Source: Bacteroidia bacterium
GTDB taxonomy: Bacteria > Bacteroidota > Bacteroidia > Palsa-965
DNA: 64,000 nt
Assembly (NCBI GenBank): GCA_023151315.1
Contig: JAKLJE010000005.1
Location: 117,398 to 181,397, forward strand
Direction: 5' to 3'
The notes under the pieces were generated by a model, which saw only the letters and a list, made by a program, of their open reading frames with translations, was not told the origin of the DNA and did not search any database. The position numbers were made by a program, and so were the translations under genes. This document shows, piece after piece, positions 44,445 to 52,900 of the stretch (position 1 is the stretch's first letter; the number at the start of each line of letters is the position of its first letter).

Positions 44445-45230
44445 TTATTTCTCAGTTTTCAAGGGCTGCATGAGTCCTTTTGCGCTTGTCAGATCAAGTT
44501 TGATTGTTCCCACCAGGATTGATGCAGTGGCGCGTACAGGCACTTTATTCACATCGTCTGTAACGTAAACCAGCATATCTTCTTCTTTCTTGAAGATTCG
44601 GCCGGCCTGAACTACAGGAGCGAATTTCAGACACTTCACTTTACCAACATCACTTTTAATTGTTTCGCGTCCTTTGAACTTCAGTTTCAAAGTCCATACC
44701 GAATCGTCAATGAATGTTGGCACTTCAAATACCTGATCAATTTTTGCGTTATTGAAATCCATGGTGCGCGCATAATAAAATCCGGAGATCATATCCTGAA
44801 TGTATTTCGGCACACTCATCATCTTACCGTTGGAGTTCACACGACCAAGGTTGTGATCGTAAGTCTGGTTCTGATTGATTTTGAATCCTCCTTCGTCTAC
44901 GCGACGAATGAAAATCCAAGGCATCAGCGCTTCTTCATCCATGTAGGTTTCGTAGTGATCGCGCACTTTGAAAAACCAATCAAATGCACCGATTGAATTT
45001 CCTTTACCAACGGCATGCAAAGTAGGACGACCATAAACAAGTTTATTGGTTTGATCAACCTGCATGATGGCAACTCCTGCGTTTACTGCACCGTAGTGTA
45101 CACGATACGTAAGTTCCTCTCCACGTTTAAAAGCCGTGTTGTTGATTTTCCGGTACACCGGAGTCTGCCCTCCACCGGCAAAAACCGGGATTGTGGCGAG
45201 AATCGATATGGCAAAAATCAGACGTTTCAT
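44445..45230 (-). CDS. DUF3108 domain protein
   Basis: 261 aa from ATG 45230 (MKRLIFAISILA), which gives a clean signal peptide ending PVFAGGGQ; the open extension to 45284 was rejected. DUF3108 marks: FKRGEELTYRVHYGAVNAGVA, GRPTLHAVGKGNSIGAFDWFFKVRDHYETYMDEEALMPW, FIRRVDEGGFKI and a C-terminal VLVYVTDDVNKVPVRA. The family is exported and common in Gram-negatives; function unknown, with a lipid- or envelope-related role suspected. Followed by its own terminator. Confidence 0.88.
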   Translation of the reverse strand: MKRLIFAISILATIPVFAGGGQTPVYRKINNTAFKRGEELTYRVHYGAVNAGVAIMQVDQTNKLVYGRPTLHAVGKGNSIGAFDWFFKVRDHYETYMDEEALMPWIFIRRVDEGGFKINQNQTYDHNLGRVNSNGKMMSVPKYIQDMISGFYYARTMDFNNAKIDQVFEVPTFIDDSVWTLKLKFKGRETIKSDVGKVKCLKFAPVVQAGRIFKKEEDMLVYVTDDVNKVPVRATASILVGTIKLDLTSAKGLMQPLKTEK

Positions 45231-45287
45231 AATTCTAAAATTAGGGCGTTTTTCAGAATTAAGTGCAAACCATGTGCCAGTCAATCA

Positions 45288-46808
45288 CTATCTGGCGAAA
45301 CGTCCGGTCCACAGTCCGCCATCTGTTTCTACAGAAAGCGTGTACATGCCCGATTCAAGCTCATTTACAGGCATTTGCAACTGACCTGCGGAAACATCAA
45401 CTTGCGATTCGCTTATTAACTGGCCGGAAATACTGTAAATCCGGCAAGTGGCTTTTTTCGCGTTTTGGTCAGGAATGTTGGCATTCAGCGTGTTTTCAGC
45501 CGGATTCGGATACAATTGCATAGGAGAAACTTCATTGCCTGATAACTCCTGTTCTCCGAGAATAATACTCCAGTTGTGCGGCGTTCCCCATGTTTCGTTC
45601 CCTTTGCTGAAGTAAACCAGATTGAAAATTGAAAAACACGTTGCACTTCCGCCAGTACCATAAACTTTACCGATTCCTTCTCCGAAAACGGATTCGTAAC
45701 CGTCGCACGGACCGAAACTAACAGTTGCTCCGATGAAACACTGCGAGTTTGAATCCCAGAAATACGGCAGTTCAGAATAGAATCCTTTCAACTGACGTCC
45801 ATTCACAACGTTTGGTGCGTAAGGCATTGTTGCGTACTCGTTAACGTAGAAAAACTGACTTGAATCCAATACCACACTTAACTCAAACGGACGTTCGTAA
45901 AATCTGAACATTGTATCGTAAGAAGTTGTGATGTATTGGACAGTACCCGTTTGTCCCCAAGTCTGATTCAGAATTGTAGTTCCGATTTTCTGAACATAAT
46001 CCTGAGTGTAACCGTAAGTGATCGTATCTCCGCTCACGGTTTTCGACGTAATCACTCTCGAATAATAATAATACATCGTTGGAAACTGCATGGCGTTGGA
46101 GTTGGTTCCTTCGTACCAATCGAATTGATCTCCGACATTGAAATCAAAAATTTGTGCAGCTGTAATATTGTGCGCACCGATGCTCGGATTACTCATTCCG
46201 GAAAGCGAGTAAGACAAAGTATCAGATGGAAAATCTCTCCATGCGTAACCGCGGATCACACCATGCTGTTTGGCAAGGTGAACTTGTTTTCCATTTATCG
46301 GAAGCACAACCGGTGTTGCATTCGCATCCTCTGTTTGAAGATTAATGATTTTCACAGAATCAGTTACAGTCAGAAAGCTCATCTGCACAACAGCGCTGAC
46401 AGTGCCGCGTACAATGTGCCCATTCGACAATCGACATAACATTGCCGTTTGACCGACTCCGGAGTTGGGATAAAATTTAATCGTATCGCCAAGCGTATTG
46501 AAATACCAGGTTTCGTATGAAACAGTATCCTGTTCAACTCGCAAACCGATCCACGCGGTATCAAAAGCAAGACAATCAAACCAGTTTGTTGCTATTGTAG
46601 CTTCAGGATACGAAGCAATCACACGTCTCGAGCCGTTGTACCAAACGGAATCTTCAGTCAATCCGTGCGTGCTTTCATAGAACCACCAATTGTTCGTGGA
46701 GTTGGAATGAAACAGCGCATCGCGCATCGGTACGTAGGCACGATAATCCTGAGCATTTGCGAAAACACTCAGCAAAGCAGCACAAATCAGAAACAGAGAT
46801 TTTTTCAT
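45288..46808 (-). CDS. T9SS-exported protein of unknown function
   Basis: 506 aa. Signal peptide ends VFANAQ. The body (about 20-420) is beta-rich with many aromatic strands (WWFYESTHGLTEDSVWYNG, YSLSGMSNPSIGAHNI, MQFPTMYYYYSRVI) and FGPCDGYESVFGEGIGKVYG before the end; no named domain recognised. The last ~75 residues (MQLYPNPAENTL to WTGRFAR) are a T9SS type A sorting domain. Transcribed toward the DUF3108 gene on the same strand, 57 bases apart. Confidence 0.84.
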   Translation of the reverse strand: MKKSLFLICAALLSVFANAQDYRAYVPMRDALFHSNSTNNWWFYESTHGLTEDSVWYNGSRRVIASYPEATIATNWFDCLAFDTAWIGLRVEQDTVSYETWYFNTLGDTIKFYPNSGVGQTAMLCRLSNGHIVRGTVSAVVQMSFLTVTDSVKIINLQTEDANATPVVLPINGKQVHLAKQHGVIRGYAWRDFPSDTLSYSLSGMSNPSIGAHNITAAQIFDFNVGDQFDWYEGTNSNAMQFPTMYYYYSRVITSKTVSGDTITYGYTQDYVQKIGTTILNQTWGQTGTVQYITTSYDTMFRFYERPFELSVVLDSSQFFYVNEYATMPYAPNVVNGRQLKGFYSELPYFWDSNSQCFIGATVSFGPCDGYESVFGEGIGKVYGTGGSATCFSIFNLVYFSKGNETWGTPHNWSIILGEQELSGNEVSPMQLYPNPAENTLNANIPDQNAKKATCRIYSISGQLISESQVDVSAGQLQMPVNELESGMYTLSVETDGGLWTGRFAR

Positions 46809-46890
46809 GAAGTAAATTTAGAGATTCGGCCTGCAGTTACCAATGCACTTTCGCAAAGTCTTACGCGTTCACAAATAAAGTAATCCTCAT

Positions 46891-46898
46891 TACATTTG
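46891..46898 (+). promoter_or_regulatory. -7 promoter element, TACATTTG
   Basis: TAnnTTTG ending three bases before the ATG at 46902. It also overlaps and argues against the TTG at 46896 as a start. Confidence 0.55.
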
Positions 46899-46901
46899 AG
46901 C

Positions 46902-48308
46902 ATGCTGAAATACCTACTGATTTTGCTCACACTTCTACAGTTTTCTGTTTACGGACAAAAAAATGAAGCTGTGAAGTGCGGCGATTTACCCGAATACAAA
47001 TTTGAAGGAACTCTCGTTACTAACTCATCCGTCGCACCTGAAATGCAATCAGAGAATGCAGATTATGCAGTTCGTGGCGAACGCGGTGAATTACATAAGC
47101 AATTTGAAACGCGACTTTTCAATTCCGTTATTAAAGGTTGGATGCAAATTGCCATTGTAGAAGTGGTTTCCGTAAAGGGTGATAAAGTGAAATTCCGAGT
47201 GATTGAGGAAACATCAGAAGTGGTGATAGACGGAAAAAAGAAAAATCAGTTTGCCCAAGGCAATCGCGTACAGTTTATCAAATACGAATACGCCGAACCT
47301 GAAACAGATTCCGTTTTTTACTCTTCAGGTAAATTGAAAGCATACGGCATGAAAGTATGCAACAAACCTTCGGGACTTTGGAAAACTTACTACGAAAGCG
47401 GCGCACTTGAATCGGAGTTCACGTACAACAGCAACGGAGAAAAAGAAGGTCCGGAAAAAACGTATCATGAAAACGGCGCTCTGAAAAGCAAAGGAGAATA
47501 TGTCGGCGGAAAACGGAACGGTCCGTGGGAAGGATATCACGACAATAACAGAACCGCTTTCGTTGCAACTTACAAAGACGGAATTCCCAGCGGCGAATTT
47601 GCAGAATGGTACGCCGATGGTCAGAAGAAATCGGAAGGATTTTACACCTGGAACGGGAAGAAACAAGGGCAGTGGACAGAATGGCATGAGAACGGGAATG
47701 TTAAATCGCAGGGAAAGTATAATTCATTGGGACAGCAGGAAGGGAAATGGTTGACGTTCTACGCCAACGGAAATCCGGAATCAAGAATTACCTATGATGA
47801 CGATGTTGTTGTCGGAACTCAGGCTTACTTCTATGAAAACGGGAATCCGAAAGAAACGAAAGTGTACAATGCCCGCAATGAAAAAGAAGGAACCTGGACT
47901 GTGTGGTATGAAAACGGTAACAAACAATCGCAGCAGAATTATACAGCAGGAGTTCTTGCAGGTGAATCGAAAACGTGGTACGAAAACGGAAATCTGAAAG
48001 ACAGCGGTTACTATCGTTCGCCCGGTAAACGCGACGGTACGTGGATGTTTTATTACGAGAACGGAAATCCGAAAGAAAAACTCTCGTACAGCGGATCACA
48101 ACTGCACGGCGATTATGCCGAATACTACGAGAATGGGAAACTGAAAGTACACGGACAATATGTATTCGGTCAGGAAGACGGAAAATGGGAAGCGTTCTAC
48201 GAAAACGGAAAGAAGAAATACACCGGTGAGTATCTGAACGGAAAGAAAATAAAAACCTGGTGGTACTGGGACGAAAACGGGAAGAAGCGAAAGGAGAAGT
48301 TTATCTGA
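46902..48308 (+). CDS. Exported YwqK/MORN-type repeat protein
   Basis: 468 aa from ATG 46902 (MLKYLLILLTLL). Signal peptide ends FSVYGQ. After a ~130-aa N-terminal domain come about a dozen ~23-aa repeats of the form (W/F)YENG(N/K)xKxxGxYxxGxxxGxW, running to the C-terminus (WYWDENGKKRKEKFI). Databases call this family YwqK antitoxin, but here it is exported and has no toxin neighbour. A role as a surface or periplasmic beta-solenoid is more likely. No T9SS sorting domain. Confidence 0.85.
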   Translation: MLKYLLILLTLLQFSVYGQKNEAVKCGDLPEYKFEGTLVTNSSVAPEMQSENADYAVRGERGELHKQFETRLFNSVIKGWMQIAIVEVVSVKGDKVKFRVIEETSEVVIDGKKKNQFAQGNRVQFIKYEYAEPETDSVFYSSGKLKAYGMKVCNKPSGLWKTYYESGALESEFTYNSNGEKEGPEKTYHENGALKSKGEYVGGKRNGPWEGYHDNNRTAFVATYKDGIPSGEFAEWYADGQKKSEGFYTWNGKKQGQWTEWHENGNVKSQGKYNSLGQQEGKWLTFYANGNPESRITYDDDVVVGTQAYFYENGNPKETKVYNARNEKEGTWTVWYENGNKQSQQNYTAGVLAGESKTWYENGNLKDSGYYRSPGKRDGTWMFYYENGNPKEKLSYSGSQLHGDYAEYYENGKLKVHGQYVFGQEDGKWEAFYENGKKKYTGEYLNGKKIKTWWYWDENGKKRKEKFI

Positions 48309-48371
48309 GTCAATGAGTCAATTTGCAAATTAAGTGCTACTCATTGAATCACCATACAAAGGGAGTTATAT

Positions 48372-48406
48372 AAAAAAGAAAGTCCCCGACACATCGCCGG
48401 AGACTT
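48372..48406 (-). terminator. Rho-independent terminator (minus strand)
   Basis: Stem AAGTCcCCG / CGGaGACTT with an A run at 48372-48380 that reads as T on the minus strand; ends the 48433 gene. Confidence 0.75.
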
Positions 48407-48432
48407 CCCTGAACTTTAAAATTTTGTACCTC

Positions 48433-49800
48433 TTACTGGCGAATGAAACGTGTTGTGCAAACAATATTTCCTTCTGCGTTCTGTACCATGCAGTAGTAAA
48501 CACCGGATGATAAAGTTTCTATCGGAAGTGAAACAACATTGCCGTTTACTCCGCCAACATTTGCCACTTCGCGTCCGTTCATGTCAACAATTCGCACTGT
48601 TCCGTTTTCCATCACTGTCGGAGATGTAATCATCAATTGCGCCTGTGTACTCGCTGGATTCGGCATTACCATTGCCGACCATCCCGGGATAGTGTTGATC
48701 TGCTGTGAAACTCCTGTTGGTCCAACACAATACTCAAGAATTCCATTCCATACGCGCGGTGTAAATAATCCTCCGAACGGATAAGTCATACCCTTACCTT
48801 CTTTTATGGAAATATCCGGAGTAGAAGAGTAAACGGCTCCTTCTGTTGTCCCGTCGGTATAATTAATATCTGCGCCCGTGCCGTTGCCTGTTGTATAAAA
48901 TGCGATTGTGCTTCCTGCAGGTGCGTAAATGTCCATATCAACCGGAATCAGTGTTGGCTGATCCATACCTGCAGAAGTAACGTATGCGCTGTCAATGAGA
49001 ATCCAGCCAGCTGCCGAAGATTCATTTCCAACATACGTTCCCACGCGGTAATAGATATACCACCAACCCATTCCATTTACATTGCAATGCATTCTGCGCA
49101 ATGTAACATCAGATGAACCGATTGTCACATCAAACATGTTACCGTCGTTACCGTTGTTGCTCGTGAACGTTGTAGTGTCTGTAAGGCAAGACGGAATGCT
49201 GTTTACATCACAGTAGCTCACAGTAACGTTTGGAACACGAGGAGTGAAGGTCCCGCCAAAAGGAAAATCAATACCTGTTCCCTCTTTCACTTGCAGGTAC
49301 GCGTCCTGACTGAAAACATTGCCAACCGCAGTTCCGTTGGTGTAATCAATCTGGTTAATTCCGTCGGAAGTCACATACAATCCAAGTGTGCTTCCGCTTG
49401 TCAATACCTGATTGATGTAAATCGGCAGATGTGTGAAACCGCTTGTTGCTGTAACGTTTGCTGTATCCAGTAATGTCCATGCTCCCGGAGTGTTTTCACT
49501 GCCCACATGCGAGCCTGACTTGTAATACACCAGCATTTTTGCCGGTCCGGGTGTAGTTATCTTGATGTCAACATAAGTAACACGCACATTCTGCACTGCT
49601 GTAACATCGAACATGATTCCGTCATTACCGTTGCCGGCCGCAAGTGTTGTACCAACACTGTCGCAACTGAATGATTGAACGGAAGGTGAGGAAGGTGAGG
49701 CAGCAGAACCACTCAGATGTACTTTGCCATCATCCGTTTGTTGCGCAGAAAGGGTTAAAGAAACGGCACACGCCGCCAATAGTGTAGATAGTTTTTTCAT
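48433..49800 (-). CDS. T9SS-exported protein with an internal duplication
   Basis: 455 aa. Signal peptide ends LSAQQ. Two related ~155-aa halves follow: each has (T)xxxNGNDG(I/N)MFDVT, a YY(K/R)xG(S/T)(H/Y)VG(S/N)E motif, W(T/I)L(L/I)DxA and, near its end, (S/T)(I/L)..Y(T/V)T..G, YTDGT..G.V(F/Y)S, (Y)PFGG.FTPR(V)... then CD/CVG. The end (AMVMPNPASTQ to CTTRFIRQ) is a T9SS type A sorting domain. No function known. A TAACTTTG element lies 19 bases upstream. Confidence 0.85.
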   Translation of the reverse strand: MKKLSTLLAACAVSLTLSAQQTDDGKVHLSGSAASPSSPSVQSFSCDSVGTTLAAGNGNDGIMFDVTAVQNVRVTYVDIKITTPGPAKMLVYYKSGSHVGSENTPGAWTLLDTANVTATSGFTHLPIYINQVLTSGSTLGLYVTSDGINQIDYTNGTAVGNVFSQDAYLQVKEGTGIDFPFGGTFTPRVPNVTVSYCDVNSIPSCLTDTTTFTSNNGNDGNMFDVTIGSSDVTLRRMHCNVNGMGWWYIYYRVGTYVGNESSAAGWILIDSAYVTSAGMDQPTLIPVDMDIYAPAGSTIAFYTTGNGTGADINYTDGTTEGAVYSSTPDISIKEGKGMTYPFGGLFTPRVWNGILEYCVGPTGVSQQINTIPGWSAMVMPNPASTQAQLMITSPTVMENGTVRIVDMNGREVANVGGVNGNVVSLPIETLSSGVYYCMVQNAEGNIVCTTRFIRQ

Positions 49801-49819
49801 GGTTTGAGGTTTGAAGTTG

Positions 49820-49827
49820 CAAAGTTA
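49820..49827 (-). promoter_or_regulatory. -7 promoter element, TAACTTTG
   Basis: TAnnTTTG on the minus strand, 19 bases before the ATG at 49800. Confidence 0.5.
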
Positions 49828-49928
49828 GGTGATAGTTTGACTAATTCGTCGTAAAAGTCGATGATAGAAATCACAACGATGTTCCTGACAAAAAAGCATG
49901 AGCTTTTCCGTCGAAGGAGCAATGCAAA

Positions 49929-52900
49929 CTACATCACCACATTCACAATCTTCTTCGGCACCACAATCACTTTCTTCGGTGCTTTGCCTTCCAGATATTT
50001 CTGCGCTTCTGCTGATGCGAGTACTTCTTTCTCCACATCTGCAGGCTTCATATCCGCAGCCAATGCAATTGTGAAACGCATCTTGCCGTTGAACTGAACC
50101 GGATAATTCACCGTATTGTCCACGAGATATTTTTCATCAATAGCAGGGAATATTGCTTTCGTCACACTGTCTTTGTTGCCAAGCACACTCCACAATTCTT
50201 CAGCAGCGTGCGGTGCAAACGGCGACAATGCAATTACCAACGGCTCAAGCACTGCGCGTTTGTTGCACTTCAGATCGTTCAATTCATTCACTGCAATCAT
50301 GAAAGTGGAAACACAGGTGTTGAACGACATACGCTCAATATCATCCGCCACTTTCTTCAGCGTGCGGTGCAACACTTTCAGTTCCGCTTCTGCAGGAGCG
50401 TCGTTGGAAACTTCCGCAAACAAACGGAAGAAACGCTTCAGGAAATTATGCGTTCCTGAAATACCGTTTGTACTCCATGGCTTGTGTTGTTCCAATGGGC
50501 CGAGGAACATTTCGTAGAGACGAAGTGTGTCGGCGCCGTATTGATCACATATATCTTCTGGATTAACGACATTGAGCCATCTTTTCGACATCTTTTCGAC
50601 TTCAGATCTCAGCGTCCGCTTATCTATAGCTTCAAGTGTTGACAGAACGTCTTGACTGATCTCAGCTTTAAATAAGTCAGTCCACAGATTAGATATGTCT
50701 TCTGCATTTGCAAACCGAAATGACACGAATTGTGGGTATTTCTCCTTCAACTTAGACAAGCCTTCTTCCGTTATATAATAACTACCAGAACCAAATTCAC
50801 AAAATTCAACTGGAATATGAATTGGTCTTTCAACTGGTAACCCTTGTCTGAAATTTTCACCAATTATCAGATCTTCTTGTTCGATCAAAAGACTTGTAGG
50901 AGTTGTATTTCCAACTGGATCAACTATCGGCTTACCTGGGATGATTCGTATAGTTGGTAACTTCCTTGAAACTACCCTCGCGATCATACTCATCCCCTGT
51001 ATCATCCCCTGATTCACCAGCTTCTGCGCAGGCTCATTCACAGAAATCTTTCCGATGTCGTAGAGAAACTTCGTCCAGAAACGCACATACAGCAAATGTC
51101 CTGTGGCATGCTCTGCACCGCCGAGATACAAATCAATATTCTTCCAATAATCCGCAACTTCTTTCGACACCAACTCTTTATCATTCTGCGGATCCATGTA
51201 ACGCAGGAAATACCACGATGATCCCGCCCAGCCCGGCATGGTGGTTGTTTCCAACTGGTACTTGCCTCCTGCAGCCCGCGCCTCACCGAGCTCTCCGAAG
51301 GAGAGAGCCGCCTCGCGCTCGGAGTCAAGTACATTTGTAATGCGCGATACAACATCATCTGTAGACTTCAATACTTCCTCATTGGTAAATCGGATGACCT
51401 TAAAGCCCATTTCATTCAATACAAATGTGCGATGTTCATCGTATGCAAGTTGATCCGCATCTGAATGATAGCTACCATCAACCTCAATTATCACGCGAGC
51501 ACGAATACAAATGAAATCCGCAATAAAGAAATCTATCGGATGTTGTCTTCTGATCTTGTGACCGATTTTGTTGTTGCGCAAGCGTTCCCACAACACTTCT
51601 TCTGCAGGAGTCAACTTCGTCCTGTTCTCACGTGCCATGTTCTTCAGCTTCGCCCAACCATCTTTGTTTGCTGTCTTGTAATGTCGCGCCGCTTCCTCTA
51701 CAATCAAATCTTCTTCAGACTCACTAAGCCCCTCTCCCCCGGAGAGGGGTTGGGGTGAGGCGTGGGTGGAATTTGTGCGCTTTAACTCTTCACCACCATC
51801 TTGGGGTGACGCGGGGGTGGAATTTGTGCGCTCATTCGGCGGAGTGTAGGTCCAATTTTTCGCTCTTGCCAATGGCGGCTCACCGCTTTCAGTCGGCAGG
51901 AATTTATCCACTTCGGGAAGTATCAATGGTAAATCGGATTCATCCATTACTTCGGGGATGAGTTCCGTTGTCAGACTGAGCGGAGTCGAAGTCGACGACG
52001 GAACTGTTTTGTAATAAACCGGAATCGGTTCTCCCCAGTAACGCTGGCGACCGAAAGCCGCATCACGCAAACGGAAATTCACTTTCCCCTGCCCTATTCC
52101 GCGCTTCTCAATTTCATCAATCGCACGGCGCACTGCATCTTTCACATTCAATCCGTTAAGAAAATCGGAGTTGATGAGTTTCCCTTCTTTCGCATCGTAT
52201 GATTCCTTAGAGAAATCGTGATCTTCAGGAGCAGTCACCACTTGCGGAATACCGAGATTGAAATGTTTCGCAAACGCAAAGTCGCGTGAATCATGCGCCG
52301 GCACCGCCATCACGGCACCTGTTCCGTAACCGGCAAGTACATATTCACCAATGTAAACCGGCACTTTTTCATTGGTAAACGGATGTATCACATACGCACC
52401 GGTAAATTGTCCGGATACTTTCTTCTCTGCCTGACGCTCACGCTCCGATTTATTCTTCGCAACATTCACATAAGCCGTAACAGCTTCTTTGTATTCAGCA
52501 TTAGTGATTTTATCTACCAACTCATGTTCAGGTGCCAGTGTTACAAACGTTACTCCGAAAATTGTGTCGGGTCTTGTTGTAAACACCTCAATGCGCAATT
52601 CTGAATCCGCAATACGGAACTCAATAGATGAACCTTCCGATTTTCCGATCCAGTTACGCTGCGCTTCTTTTATCGAGTCCGACCAATCCAATCCGTTCAG
52701 ATCATTCAGCAATCGATCTGCATATGCCGTAATGCGCATACTCCACTGCGGCATGCGTTTGCGTTCTACAGGATATCCGCCGCGCTCGGAAACGCCGTCT
52801 TTCACTTCGTCGTTTGCCAATACAGTTCCCAGTGCCGGACACCAGTTCACCCATGCTTCTCCCAAATACGCTAAGCGGAAATTCATCAGCACATCCGATT

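Larger units (their letters stand above)
51267..51848 (-). mobile_element. In-frame selfish insertion with DUF559 nuclease domain inside leuS
   Basis: About 190 extra codons with no stop, between the conserved KNW and YQLETTTMPG segments of LeuRS. Order on the minus strand: a 51-bp tandem duplication (RTNST.ASPQ twice), a CCCCTCTCC/GGAGAGGGG hairpin, a linker, the DUF559 domain (51638 to about 51324), then a second CTCTCC/GGAGAG hairpin. Both ends share GCCTCACC plus that hairpin in inverted orientation. DUF559 belongs to the very-short-patch-repair-like nuclease group. It has no intein splice-junction residues, so the insert should stay in the protein. Boundaries are inferred to about 20 bases. 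Confidence 0.8.

Noticed and set aside
46902..48308. Toxin-antitoxin locus
   Set aside because: No toxin gene nearby and the protein has an export signal; the family name alone is not evidence.
51267..51848. The leuS insert as an intein
   Set aside because: No nucleophile at the first junction, no His-Asn plus Cys/Ser/Thr at the last, and no Hint-type blocks. The nuclease class is also not the usual intein type.
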